DNA of 64,000 nucleotides, taken from contig JAFMOC010000017.1 in NCBI GenBank assembly GCA_019802505.1, positions 3,317,501 to 3,381,500 on the forward strand, given 5' to 3'. Both the position numbers and the translations under genes were made by a program. The notes beneath the pieces are model-generated. The model did no database searches and had not been told where the DNA came from. It saw only the letters and a list, made by a program, of their open reading frames with translations. Source of the DNA: Corydoras sp. C115. Its lineage: Eukaryota; Chordata; Actinopteri; Siluriformes; Callichthyidae. This document shows, piece after piece, positions 48,801 to 59,760 of the stretch; position 1 is the stretch's first letter, and every line of letters begins with the position of its first letter.

Positions 48801-49846
48801 TGTCAGTTGCTTTGGATTTAATTGGTGTGCTCACATGACTCATCTGTTAAGTGAATCTTTCTAATTAAAGGTAAAATTAACTGTTTACATTTAGCTCCAT
48901 CATAGGATAGGATCCAGCAGCTTATTAAAGAAAAAAATATCAGAAGCATGTTAAGATCGCTGAAATCGGTTGTGTGTGTGTGAGAAGTCGCTGTTTACGA
49001 TTGTTTGCATCGAAAACAGGTTCCACTGTAATTCCAAATCAGAATAAAGGGCATTTGCAAGTGAATGCTGCAGTGAAGTCTGGTTTCCTCTTTACCTTCT
49101 GTAATTTGGAATCATATGCAGCTGTCTTCTAAGAGGCCATGAAAGAGGTTAAATGTTAATCAGGAATGAGAAATATGCCGCCATTAGTGCAATTTGTCCA
49201 AGAAAACCTTGGACACTGCTAATCAGCTTGGTGTGATCAAGCCTGTGCGTTTGCATGATGATAACCCTATTATTCCCAAAGCTACTAATCAACACTTAAA
49301 GTGGAATTCTTTCCTTTATATTTCTCTGATTCTTCCATCGTTGATGGCGGCCGCCTCCTTCTCGCAAACACCCACCTGCTCACACAATTCTATTGTGATT
49401 TGTAAGCCAACTAAAAGGTGCTGATGAGTAAAACTGAAAGTGGATAAACCCCATAAATACATAAACAGGCTGATTACTGTGATGTGCGATTGGTTAGTAT
49501 GATGCTTTCTATGCTCAGCTCAGAAAGTCGATAATGATTTTAATGATTTTAACGTTGTTTCTTTTTCGATCTCGAATGGATTCTTGTGGAAGCAGACTGC
49601 TGCGTGCACTGCATCCTAGCTTGCCTGTTCTGCGAGTTCCTCACCCTGTGCAACATGGTGGTGGCGCAGGCGTCATGTGGAACCTGCACTTCTGAGGCCT
49701 GTTGCTGCTGCTGCTGCGCGGACGACCTGGGAGACGACTGCAACTGCCCGTGCGACATGGACTGCGGCATCATGGACGCCTGCTGCGAGTCCTCAGATTG
49801 CCTTGAAATCTGCATGGAGTGCTGTGGAATCTGCTTCCCAACATAA
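34394..49846 (+). CDS. mdfic: MDFIC (MyoD family inhibitor domain-containing protein), complete gene
   Basis: Coding parts 34394-34484, 35742-35873, 45990-46271 and 49596-49846 total 756 nt (251 residues plus TAA); all junctions are in frame with GT-AG introns. The human short form is 246 residues by recall. MDFIC binds transcription factors and P-TEFb through its I-mfa domain and can hold them in the cytoplasm; it is also known as an auxiliary subunit of PIEZO1/2 channels through its acylated C-terminal cysteine helix. Matches to human include KCxxDxxxxTxD, TQPQ, NGHxGLxNG, SSLSVNSD, SSPEDCCVHC and the I-mfa domain. MDFI, the paralogue, is excluded by these N-terminal words and by the foxp2 neighbour. 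Confidence 0.96.
35742..35873 (+). CDS. mdfic: mdfic second coding exon
   Basis: The acceptor TTTTTAAAG ends at 35741 and the donor is GTAAGT at 35874; length 132 nt. It completes an Asp codon and encodes KCQDDAKETSDPTKLSSKAS and then TIKHSADVLEHVRREGPGGEP plus VK. The start aligns with human GKCDKDNTEKD. The rest is hydrophilic and probably disordered. Confidence 0.92.
36012..36190 (+). mobile_element. tRNA-headed SINE, other subfamily, in mdfic intron 2
   Basis: ATGGCGGCACAGTGGTGCAG and CCACCTCACAGCAAAAGGGT match the wider fish pattern with CCTCACAGCAAGAAGG, not the CTCTCAGCACTAGG type found elsewhere in the window. Confidence 0.6.
38700..38885 (+). mobile_element. DANA-like SINE 3' part
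   Basis: It shows CTGGTTCTCCAGTTCCCTTC, TTGGCTGCTCTAAACTGCCC, GTGTGCCCAGCAATGCATTT and CCTGTCCTGGGTGTATCTGC. Confidence 0.8.
41732..42100 (+). mobile_element. DANA-like SINE, full-length with A/T insertion
   Basis: The head GGGCGGCACGGTGGCTTAGT and the tail GATAAAGCGGAAGATAATGA with (ATGA)n are intact. After CAATTGAATT, where other copies read into AAATTGCCCC, about 30 extra A/T bases (41902-41931) are inserted. Confidence 0.9.
42381..42459. repeat. (AT)n microsatellite, about 79 bp
   Basis: Pure alternating AT. The overlapping reading frame on the minus strand is only the repeat. Confidence 0.97.
43745..43955 (-). mobile_element. DANA-like SINE, antisense, left arm of inverted pair
   Basis: ATGCCCATTCAGTGGAGAAC, GGAGGAAACCGAGGAAACCC and CGCCCAGATCGGGATTTAAA are family words read on the minus strand. 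Confidence 0.75.
43960..44140 (+). mobile_element. DANA-like SINE, sense, right arm of inverted pair
   Basis: GTAGGTTTCCTTCAGTTTCA, CTGCTCTAAATTGCCCCTAA and GGATGGGCATGGGGAACCCC are plus-strand family words, abutting the antisense copy. Confidence 0.75.
45425..45738 (-). mobile_element. DANA-like SINE, full-length antisense
   Basis: It reads in reverse from CTGTATCCTCTATTAGGGTC to AACCACTAAGCCACTGTGCT, covering body, B box (GGGATTCGAACC) and A box. It ends about 250 bp before the mdfic third coding exon. Confidence 0.9.
45755..45820. repeat. (AC)n(AT)n compound microsatellite
   Basis: About 16 bp of AC is followed by 50 bp of AT, immediately next to the head of the antisense SINE. Confidence 0.95.
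45990..46271 (+). CDS. mdfic: mdfic third coding exon
   Basis: The acceptor CAATCCAG ends at 45989 after a long pyrimidine tract and the donor is GTAAGC at 46272. It encodes 94 codon equivalents: TQPQSMAFLQLPTEEETN, PLHNGHIGLTNGH, then KIKKPPPPVSQRVQRKLR and SSLSVNSDSSRRSKGSS, ending SSPE. The basic, Pro-rich PVSQxxxRKxxSSLSVNSD block is the diagnostic MDFIC linker before the I-mfa domain. Confidence 0.95.
46276..49595. other. mdfic: mdfic intron 3
   Basis: It is 3.3 kb long with no recognised SINE or MITE, unlike intron 2. Composition is AT-rich with some GC patches near 48000-48260. No further exon was supported. Confidence 0.6.
49596..49846 (+). CDS. mdfic: mdfic terminal exon, I-mfa domain
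   Basis: It encodes the I-mfa domain in 82 residues after the split Asp codon, then TAA at 49844-49846. Twenty-five of the residues are Cys: DCCVHCILACLFCEFLTLCN, SEACCCCCCADDLGDDCNCP, CDMDCGIMDACCESSDCLEI, CMECCGICFPT. The C-terminal CLEICMECCGICFP helix is the part known to be acylated and to sit against PIEZO. The six-Cys run is one longer than the five I recall in human. The acceptor (TGGAAGCAG) has a purine-rich last 15 bases with its pyrimidine tract displaced about 30 bp upstream. Confidence 0.97.
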
Positions 49847-50174
49847 ACTTGTGCAGAAAGTCATTCATATCTCTGAAAGTATTCCTATGTGTCTTGTGTC
49901 CAGTCAGAAAAATGCACTTCCTGCCTTAGTTGAGAGTCATGCAGAGGCTCCGTCTAGAAAAGACTAGAAAGGACTAAATATATATTTGTATGTAAATCAT
50001 TTCCTGTTTGTTGCTGCAATAATAGATATGCCAGTTACTAATTTACGTTTAGTACTATACTATTTACATTAGTTCCATCTTTAAAAAAGGTTTAAAAAGT
50101 CAAAGCACCAAGTTCCTCTTTTACTTAAAGACATAAACAGTCTGGAATTGACTAAATAGTAACAAGGTGACTAG

Positions 50175-50370
50175 AAAGTGCACTAGGTAGTGTAACCTTG
50201 TTACCTGAAGGTCCCCGGTTCGGTTTCTGGTCCCACCAAGTACTCTGGTTGAAGTGCCCTTGGAAAGGTACCTAACCCTAATTGCTCCTTGGGCGTTGTG
50301 CACAGGGCTGTTTAACTGTGTGTGTGTGTTTCACCGCAGAGGACCAATTCCTGTGTGTGTAAGTACAGCA
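50175..50370 (+). mobile_element. tRNA-derived SINE, second family, in mdfic 3'UTR
   Basis: Head and B box GTCCCCGGTTCGGTTTCTGG, then TCCCACCAAGTACTCTGG, AAGTGCCCTTGGAAAGGT and ACCTAACCC. It is the sense partner of the copy at 9570-9810. Being in the 3'UTR it would be transcribed in the mdfic mRNA. Confidence 0.75.
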
Positions 50371-51173
50371 CGCAGAACAGATCTTAATAGATCTTTAATG
50401 TCATATCACTTAGTGGAATGAAGATGCGAGTGATGCAAGTATGTAGAAGGTCCAACATCAGCTCTCGAGTACTTCCTCTCATAAGGTTCCTTCAAGCTTT
50501 AGCTGTGATAAACATACAAGCACTGAAAAGTATGGGCTTTCTATTCTGAGTTTGTTACAGATTGTAATTAAATGTAATTGTGCTTAATAACGGAAAAGCC
50601 TCAGCAGCCTGTGGCTGCTGCTATTGTTTATCATAACTGGACAGTATTCTCAGTGTGGGGAGTGGATTTGAAGCAACAATAACCCTTTTTATGTTGCTTT
50701 CTTCTTTTTGCATACAGTTTTAGGACTATATAATATAACATTTTGGTGTTTGTGCCATGTGACCTAAGGCTGACCAAATTTAAGGGACCTTTTTAGCTAC
50801 CCTTTCAGAATGGGCACAAACAAAACATCGGTGTAAGTGTGCTGTGATTTTGTTTTCAAATCTGTTTGAAACAAATCTGTGCCATTTAAATATCATTTTA
50901 GGATTAAAATGTGGTTTAAAACACATTTCAAACAGACAGATGGATTGAGGACCTCACAGAGGAAAAACAGTACAGAGAGAATTGAATAAGAAATTGATAA
51001 ATTGAAACAGAATCACTTGAAAGTAAAGAGTGCATCTGATCTGTGTTCAGGTTTCTGCCAGATGTTAACCTTGTAAAAACAAAACCAGAACCCTTAAAAA
51101 GCAAACCCTAGAGTATTTTTGCGAGAAACTTGAGAAAACAGGGACCAGCTCTCTTTGGATGACCAAAGACCAA

Positions 51174-51204
<31 letters not shown>

Positions 51205-52631
51205 TTTTTTTTTTTTTTTTGCAAACGTAAATGTAATAAAGGCACTTGGATGTATCCTGAAATCATCTCCGAGAACCTCTCCAGTAAGTAGTTGATCTTA
51301 AAAAAAGCTTTCAAGTTACTTTCATTCAAAGGAACCAGTTGTTATTCTGTCTTTAAACGGGTATCAAACTGGAACATCACAAACCAGAGCCTGACTTCAG
51401 ACTCCAAAACATCAGTGTCCTGTGTGCGCAAACTTTCCTTTACTGTGACGTCTCATTTAATACGTGCCAACAACATCCCGCTTGCTGATGTGAAAGCTTT
51501 ATTTTCAGCCTTATGTTTGGAATTTGATCTTAATGAGTGAATAATGTTGTTTTAAACAGCTCTGTCATTCTGACATTCATTTGTCCTGGACTGTCAGTGA
51601 TCAGATGTCTGTGTTTTTTTTTTTTTTTTTTTCCCCCCTTCTCTTCTCGCTCCTTGCTTTTTTGTTGTATTTATAAACTGACTGCCTATTTGTGCTCTTA
51701 ATTGTCTTTCGGTGTTGTCTACTGTAGCTTTGTGACCGAGCTAGAAATTCTTTGACTGTAGTGAACCTTCTGTACCAACGTCAGATTTGGAGAACGTCAT
51801 GTACTGTGTGTAGATATGCTTTAGTCTTAATGCCAATTTGTTTTTGTAAAATTTTAACTGGAGATCTTTTGCACGAGCAGCCGATCTAGTTTAATCATTT
51901 ATTTCATGAAAGTTTGTTTACTCACGGTCAAAGCTTTTAAAAAAACTGGACTTATAAAATACGAAACATTCCTTAACAAACCATCGAAAACCAATCGATG
52001 TTAATCAGCTATTGATAATTGCTTGATATTGGTACGTTTTTTAAATCCGAATCATCTCAGCAGTGCTGTGTAAGAACAGAAACCGCTTAACTGAACTCTT
52101 CCTAAAGGAATAAGATTAGAATTAAAAAATTGCAACGATGTCTTCACTAAGCAGCTTTCTTCTTTTAATCTCAAGCTTCTCAGAGCACAACTCACTTTCA
52201 TGTTTCATCTCGGAGACACTGCAGGGTAAAACTTTAATAGATACCAGTCTGCAAATAATCCAGTATTAGAAAGAGGTTTTTGTTCTACTTATTTTCTTAA
52301 TCATTTGCTGTTTGATCGACAATCCTCAGTTTGATTAGCACCTTGTGATCAGAGTGTCAAAGACATGCATTAAAACATTCCGAACTAAAGAACCAAAGCT
52401 TTTACCTGGACGACCCTGTTTGGGAGTTGCAAGTGCCATCAAATGAAAAAGGAAAGACTGTGAATCTGCTTTTGTGTTTGTTGTTTTGTGTTTTTATGCT
52501 CGATGCAGAGTGCAGATTTCTATTGTCGTTGTTTAACCTTGTCTACGTCTACATTCCTTTACTTCTATATATTCTTGGTAAGACAAAAATAACAGACTGT
52601 GCGTTTAAAGCAGTAACACAATGATTTTCAA

Positions 52632-52649
52632 AATAAAGCTGTTAATAAA
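52632..52649 (+). terminator. mdfic: mdfic candidate distal polyadenylation signals
   Basis: Two AATAAA hexamers 12 bp apart, followed by T-rich sequence (GACTTTTTGCTTTTT) that fits a downstream element. Confidence 0.55.
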
Positions 52650-52677
52650 ATGACTTTTTGCTTTTTACTCACGGGAA

Positions 52678-52712
52678 TTTATTTATTCATTTATTTATTT
52701 ATTTATTTATTT
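52678..52712. repeat. (TTTA)n microsatellite
   Basis: About 35 bp of ATTT repeats just after the mdfic poly(A) signals. Confidence 0.9.
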
Positions 52713-52804
52713 TCAAAACCGGGTTTTCGTGTCTCTCTCTGTACTTCAGTCTTTGGTTTTTTGAATACTAAGAACTGTATACCCTGTGGAATATACATAA
52801 TAGT

Positions 52805-52935
52805 GTCAACCCTATAGTGGTTTGTACGTCCACCTCTAAGTGCTGGGGATCTGATCTGAGAGGAGTTTCCGTGTTCTCCATGTGTCCGTGTGTCGACAGC
52901 GTTCTCTGGGTTCTCAGTTTTCCTCTCACAGTAAA
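52805..52935 (+). mobile_element. DANA-like SINE 5' half
   Basis: ATAGTGGTTTGTACGTCCAC, AAGTGCTGGGGATCTGATCT and GTGTTCTCCATGTGTCCGTG are diverged head and body words. Confidence 0.65.
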
Positions 52936-53091
52936 TCTCACAGATAAACAGATAAATTTCAGGTAAATCCTCTCCGCATGACCTTATTGGACTCATAGGC
53001 TCATGGGCTCCTTTATCGTTGCAATGTCAATGACGCCCAGTTACAAATGTCCTATTGTCCTGATGACTGTGCACTTTCTTATAGGTTTTCT

Positions 53092-53394
53092 GTTATGGTG
53101 AGGGGGTTTTAGTGCAGCAGTGCTGTTGTAGTTTTATTTAAACACCTCAGTGACACTGCTGGGATAGGAATAATGCACCCACCAAATAATATCTGCTCTC
53201 TGGTGGTACTATTGGGGTTCAGACCATTAGAACGGAGTAAATGGGACGTACACAGTATATAGTCTAGATCACACAGATGGACTACAGTCTGGAATTGTAG
53301 AACTACAAAGTCCATCTGTACAGGCATTGGAACTGAGAACATGAACAATGAGTGAAGCAAAAATGAGGAGTGTTTAAACTTTTGTCTGTCTGTG
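53092..53394. mobile_element. Tc1-like MITE, copy 3, left end lost
   Basis: The interior AGGGGGTTTTAGTGCAGCAG and TTTAAACACCTCAGTGACAC is shared with copies 2 and 4. The subterminal GTAGAACTACAAAGTCCATC and the right outer end ACTTTTGTCTGTCTGTG are present. The left outer end is missing. Confidence 0.8.
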
Positions 53395-54049
53395 AACTTA
53401 ATTCTGTTCTTGTTAATATTAAGTTTGAGATTCTGGATGTCAATAAACCTTCTTTAAAATGTAAAATAAGAATGGCTGCACTGGGAAAATCAATAAGACT
53501 TGCTTCCAACACAAACTACAGTATTTATGCACATGCTTCTTTAATGTATGTAGGTCTTAATGGATTTCACAGAGCTTGCGTCATATGGTAAATAATTTTC
53601 TTCTAAGACAGAGTAACAGATAGACTGCGCTTACAGACTTCTTTGGCAATGAACTTTTATTACTCTCAGAATTGAGATGCCACGTGTGAGGGGTTGGTTC
53701 TCTGTTGGTAGTTTTGAAATTTGAGGATTTGAGCATATAGCACTATTACACATATAGACAGGTTTGACAGTGTGGTGAGTCTTGAGCACCATTTCCTTCC
53801 TTCAGCTGTCTAAATCTAGGATCAGCCCCACAAAGAAAGGAAGTCCTCAGCCGGCATCCTATGCATAATGTATCACTCTGTCCTCTCATACATGTCAAAG
53901 TTTGAAGGACTTCCGATATGCACTCTTGTAGTTTGGTATTAGAATAATGGCGCTAGATCCATCAGTGAACTAAGCCAAACAGAGCAGGGAAGGACAAGTA
54001 GGGAAGAAAAAAAAAAGCGAGAGTTCAAGTAATGTCACTCTCAATTAAT

Positions 54050-54150
54050 CTCTCCAGGTCCTGTCCCCGTTAATGTTTGCACGCATTGGGACGTTTTACA
54101 ATGCAAATGGGGTCATTACCTAGGGAGCTTAATTGAGTGTGACAGAGACC
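54050..54150. promoter_or_regulatory. Candidate conserved element with octamer
   Basis: An exact ATGCAAAT octamer at 54101-54108 lies in a repeat-free block with balanced composition. Conservation is inferred only. Confidence 0.2.
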
Positions 54151-54299
54151 ATAAATGTTTTTTTCATATTTTCTTTATTGTAATTTATCTGCAACTGTTT
54201 TATAAACCTCTTTAAACCCTGTTTGGAAATTTATACCATTTCATTTGGTCATATATTTTCCTTTTCAGGCTTTTAAAGAATCTTTTGTATTTTATGAGC

Positions 54300-54566
54300 C
54301 TCTTGTTAATGCTGTTCATGTCCCATCCAGAGGAAAACGTTCCAGGCACTGGGCAGATACACACAGGACAGGGTGCCAATCTATCGCTGGGCACACACAC
54401 ACACACACTATATGGGGCAATTTGGAGCAGCCGACTTACCTTTTTTTGGATTGTGGGAGAGAATCCACAGGAAACCCATGCAAAGACAGGGAGAACATGG
54501 AAACTCCACCTGGATCCCCAGCACTGAGAGGTGAACATACTGACCACTAAGCTGTCATGCCCCTAT
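54300..54566 (-). mobile_element. DANA-like SINE, antisense
   Basis: TGTCCCATCCAGAGGAAAAC, GGACAGGGTGCCAATCTATC, GGAGAACATGGAAACTCCAC and TGACCACTAAGCTGTCATGC are minus-strand family words covering most of the element. Confidence 0.85.
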
Positions 54567-55883
54567 TTTATTTATTATCTTTATTCTAGATTAGTGTTTG
54601 GTCCGTTCAGTACAGAAACGGGAAAACTCCTGCGTTAGGATTTTATAATTTGAAACGGTCCGATGTGTGAATTCATCAGTCTGATTACTTTGCCATATTG
54701 ATATTTTACATTTTATTTAAAGTTTCCGAATCCATATGGCATTACAATTTAATATCTTTTACCTTGAAGCAGCAAACCCAGAGATGTCAATGACATGAGT
54801 ACGCCATTAAGCGAGATAAGAAAACAAGCCACCGACGACAGGCAGGGCACCGAATGATCCTAAAGTTAAATGTTCATCTTTTTGAAGTTGAGCTGACAAC
54901 ACCTGTCTGAGGCTGATACATGCTGAGCATTCTCTCTTTCATGTATTGTGGCTGGAAGGCATTTTGCCGTGCTGAATTAGAATTCTAAGCGCATGCACAT
55001 GTGCTGTTTGTGGCAAAGGCTTTAGAGCTGAAAAGGAAGAAGTGTTGGATGTGTGTATGGGACCCGGCCAGGTTGCTCGCTCCCTTACTAAGACTTTAAA
55101 CCTTACACTATGGTGCTTATTGTGCATTCTGTATTTATGTATATGTATTTAATCAATGGCTTAATGGAGAGGCAAATTGAAAGCGACGTGAAGTCGAGGT
55201 GCCTGTTTATTTACTTGTACTCAGCCCTTCAGCTGTAAATGAGTTGTCACTTTCACTGTGTGTCATTCTGATATAGATGTGTTGTGGAAATCAAATCAGT
55301 GGTTTGTATTTCCTCTTAACAACACTTAAGTGACTTGAATGGCCTGGAGTCATTTCCAGCAAGTGACACATTTGTTTTGTGCGGTGTATAAGCCGAGCTG
55401 TGTACTGTAGCCAGATCTGCGCTCTACACCGAAGCTTTGACAGCAGCTATTAAACATGAATGAACAGTATTTGATGGGTCATAGTTTTAATAGAATATAG
55501 AACAAAATTGATGGGCATGTTGTTTGCCAGAAGGCTGTGCAGGATAGAACACAGTGCATCGGCGACGTTGCGAGTCTGATGAAAAGGCGAAGTCGTGAAG
55601 ATTCACATTTGTAAAAAATTAATCCGGCAATACAGTTTGAAATTTTAATGAAAGAGTGAAGTTTCCCTCAGAAATTCCTCTGTTATTTACAGCTGTCTGT
55701 CTGCCTTTTGCATACGTCAGTGTTTGTTGAATATCATTTATTTGCCCGGCTTTTATCTGAAGTCTTCTACTGCTGACTGTTTTTCTGCTTTGATATTAAA
55801 TGCATGGCTGATATTATTATGGCCAAATAATTAATCCCTGTTTTATTTATTTATATATATAAAGAGAGAGAGAGAACAATATA

Positions 55884-56397
55884 CAGTATCAGGCAAAAGT
55901 TTGGACATGCCCCTTTTTTGCTCCACTTACCGTAAAGATGGACTTTGTAGTTCTACAATTCCAGACTGTAGTCCATCTGTTTGTGTTCTACAGTATGTAC
56001 TGTGTACGTCCCCTTTACTCTGTTCTAATGGTCAGAACCCCAATAGTGGCACCATATTATAGTAATATAGTAGTATTTGGTTGGTGCATTATTCCTATCC
56101 CAGCAGTGTCACTGAGGTGGAGAAGTGAAACTACAGCAGCACAGCTGCACTAAAACCCCCTCACCACATCAGTGTCACTGCAGAACTAACAATAAACAAT
56201 CCACCACCCAAATGATACCTGTTCTGTGATGGTCCTGACCAATAGAGGACCTAGAACCAACAGGGGACTAACAACAACAAGAAAACAGACAGACTACAGT
56301 CGGTAATTTTAAAACTACAAAGTCCATCTATATGATAAATGGAGGAAATAAAGAATAGAGCAAGATGGAGGTGTAGCTAAACTTTTGACTGCTACTG
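55884..56397. mobile_element. Tc1-like MITE, copy 4, most complete
   Basis: The left end CAGTATCAGGCAAAAGTTTG follows a TA, and the right end in reverse complement reads CAGTAGCAGTCAAAAGTTTA. Subterminal AGATGGACTTTGTAGTTCTA and its inverse at 56310-56330 are intact. The 514-bp element has no transposase frame. Confidence 0.88.
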
Positions 56398-57644
56398 CAT
56401 TTATCGATCAGAGAACAACAAAGAACCACGGTGGCACATTTAGCAATTTAATTCCTGTAAATGTTTGAAAAATTATTTTATGTCTATTTGAAATAAACAG
56501 GTTGTATTTAGATTTGAACAGCACTCGGAGGTATAAGTACACTTTGTGAAACTTCTTTCAGACTGTAGACTTGCGTGTTTGTGTCTCTGTCTTGTGTACT
56601 CAGTATTCAAAAGCAGTCTGTTGTACTGACAAAGCATGTTGCATCTGGAATGCAGTGTATTATTTATGTTCAGGGCTTAGCATGGCTTCTCTATATAAAC
56701 TAGGGATTATACACAAGGAACTTCTCGCTTCAGAGGAGAGGAACCTGTAGAGTTCCCTCCTAGGAATTACTGTTTTTGTCCTGGTACCTTAGGAATACAG
56801 CTCCTATAAGTTATGTACTAGCTTTGTTCAAGCTCAAAACATCCCTCTTGCCATTCTATGCGTGTACATTGGAAAAAAGCAACGGCGTCCATCATACTGC
56901 ACCACATTTCTGCTCATCGCAGGTCAGAACGTATGCAAATGCTGAATTATGATGTACAGATGTTTGGAATGCACCTGTGATGGAGGGCTCCCTAATCTCT
57001 GAATTAAAAATAAGCTAGCGACGTGCCCTTCATCGTTCCGCCTCTTCATTTCTTGCTCTCCGATTTAAACGTGACTAACAAAGAGAAGTTGTCTGACTGA
57101 GAAATATTTATGATCTTATTTCCAGGTTAAAACTGCATATGCAAATCGGCGACGTTAGAACATGCAAAGGTTGTTAATAAATTAACACATGGCAGAAATA
57201 ATTCAGCTTAGTGGGCTGATTCTCGGTGCAAGCTGTCAGCTGTCGCATTGTTCTGGATAGAAAGTGACGCTGAAATGGCAACACAGCCAGTGAACTGTGA
57301 TGTTTTAGTGTAGCACCGCTCGGCACCAGGGGCACCGGCGCACATCCTCGTCGTGCGCATGCCGAGACAAATCATTTTTCGGCTTGTGAATAAATAGTAA
57401 CTAAACCAAAAGATCACTTCCTCAATTTTAATAATGTTGTTCATGTATTTGTTTCAACAGTTTGCAATTAACGTTCCATCAATGTGAGAATGCAGAGTAA
57501 CCAATGCAATGTATATACAGTATGAAATCATACCCTCTTGAAAATTATATTTTCTCTTTTTTTTTTTAATGAGAAATTAAAAAGCTGGATGCAAATGGTT
57601 TGTAGGACCAGCTTTATCCACAATATCTTTAAATAATTGTGTTC

Positions 57645-57925
57645 TGGATGGTGGTGTGGTGAAGAGCACTTCCGTATTTCAGCGTTGGTTATGCAGGTTC
57701 CAGTTTCTATGTTCTCCCCGTATCCGTGTGGGCTTTCTTTTGGTTTTGCCAGTGCACTTCCATAGTCTAAAAACATGGATTGAAGGTAAACTGGCTGTTC
57801 TAAATTGCCCCTACGACCTTTCCTGGGTGTATCTGTCCAGCACACAGGATATTCTTCTTTGGATGGGCATAGGGCACCCCTGCCACCCTAGTATACTGTA
57901 GGATCAAGAGGAAGATGATGAGACT
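57645..57925 (+). mobile_element. DANA-like SINE, diverged
   Basis: TTTCTATGTTCTCCCCGTAT, CTGTTCTAAATTGCCCCTAC and TTTGGATGGGCATAGGGCAC show an old plus-strand copy. Confidence 0.75.
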
Positions 57926-59166
57926 GATATAATCTTATCATTTTGAAGGATTTTAGTCCCATATCCTTTAACGACTTCCTTCATGTCCTCAGAACCCTGA
58001 CCTTAAGTGTGTATGTCCCAGAATGTTCAGTACTGTACTGCACGTCATCCCTTAATCTTTATATCCTGCACGCTAGCTGCTATGGATTTGTTCCTTCTCT
58101 CTGTGTATCTAAGTTTAACATGCACATATGCAGGAACCGTCTGCCTGACAGTCTGTTTGTGTTGCTTTAGGGCAACCATGTAAGATGGCAAGTGACTCAT
58201 GGTAAGTTTTAATAAGCACCATTTGTTCACTCTCCTGTTTAAACACTCTGCCTTAGCCTGTTCTTAAAGCCTGTGCCCTATCTTTTAATTAACTCCTGAG
58301 CTAATGTGGCACTTAATTGACTAATCAGGAGATTTTGTTTTCTCTAATTTAGTGGAAAAGCCATCGGCGCTTAAGCATTTTAATGGGAGCATGATGAGAA
58401 CAGACTAGTTAGTGTTGCCGGTGTGTTAGAAACAGGACACTGTGTGTAACTGCTTTTTTCTAAGCAGCTCCTTTTTTTCTATTGAGTGAAGATTAAAAAA
58501 TACTTGTATATAAATATTTATATATATTATATTATATATAAATATTTCTATCATATTATATACCTAAAGTTACCTGGTAACATAAAATATTGTAAGATAT
58601 ATTCTGTTTTTGATTTGTGTGTATTATAAGTGTGCAATGCATTTTTGAATCTCATACAACAAAAGGTTGTAGGAAGCAATCCCACCTTTTCACCGGGATA
58701 AATCTGTATGTACACTTCGAAGTGCAGGGTGTACCCAACAACCCACACAGAAGTTGAGAGAACATACAAACCCCCCACAAACTAGCTTTCCTGCTGAGCT
58801 TTAGGGTTAAACTGTAAGTAGCTCTTATGTCCTGTCTGTTGTATATAATTACTGTAGTGTTTATCTTCATTATCTGTTCTCTGGCTTCTTTCTGCTTTAG
58901 TGGATTGAGTTGTTTGTTGTCCTCTGGTTTTGATTTTATATATTTGATGCTCTTCGTAAGCTTTGGGTGTGGGGTGTACAGTTAGCCAAGTGTGTCTCAA
59001 GCTGCCGCATACTCACAGTGTAACTGAATGGAAAAGTGGCATCACTGCGCTGTGATAGGAGAACCGAATGTCAGAGTGGGTAAACACTGAGTCATCGGTG
59101 CAGAGAACGAAGGAAAGGGAAGGAAGGCCAATGTCCTGTTTAAGCTACAGGAGGAAGAGGCAGAGT

Positions 59167-59167
<1 letters not shown>

Positions 59168-59201
<34 letters not shown>
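59168..59201. repeat. (CA)n microsatellite
   Basis: About 34 bp of pure CA. Confidence 0.95.
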
Positions 59202-59203
<2 letters not shown>

Positions 59204-59374
59204 ACCCACACGGCATCTGTTTCTGCTAACAAACTAAAATATCAAAGTAATAATTTTGCAAAAGGTAAATCCTTTTTACATTGCTGCTCTGTCATAATAG
59301 CTTTGTTTAGCTTTACCTTGTAACCATATTAGTTTTACATTTCTATTATAATGATGGTGTTGTGTTAATACTGT

Positions 59375-59760
59375 ACACCAGAGGGTGTGCGTCATTGTGA
59401 ATAAATTACATTATTTATTCACAATAATACACAGTATTAAGTGCCTTTGATAAAACCACTGTGATAAAAACACAGTTAAACCTAGTTTTTATTATAGTGT
59501 GCTTGTAACAATTTTATAAAATACAAAATTGTTAATAAACTGTTTTCCCGAGGCATACTCCAGTCCGGTTTTTAAATTTATCTTTGATCACTAAGTAACG
59601 GGATCCCAGTTTAGTGTTTATCTGGAATCGACTCGCTGTTTATATGAATCTGTATTTACATTCATGGTACATGATTTAAAATAATGTATTTCACACATTG
59701 ATACGAATGTGAAGCGTTGAGAGGCATGTTATATTGTCAATAATATCATGGTCACTAACA
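59375..59760. repeat. Interspersed repeat, copy B
   Basis: It aligns with 4590-5050 across CATTGTGAATAA, TTAATAAACTGTTTT, TTTAGTGTT, TACATGATTTAAAATAATGT and ACACATTGATACGAATGTGA. Confidence 0.65.

Larger units (their letters stand above)
49847..52670 (+). other. mdfic: mdfic 3' untranslated region
   Basis: It runs from the TAA to poly(A) signals AATAAA at 52632-52637 and 52644-52649; another AATAAA at 51234-51239 could give a shorter form. It contains a SINE (50175-50370) and two poly-T runs (51174-51197, 51205-51220). The end is inferred. Confidence 0.6.

Noticed and set aside
49677..49967. Alternative frame of 96 codons in the mdfic last exon
   Set aside because: It is a shadow frame; the frame with the Cys-rich I-mfa domain is the real one.
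58660..58810. SINE-like antisense fragment near GAGAACATACAAACC
   Set aside because: Only short words match the general fish SINE pattern; no head, body order or tail is visible.
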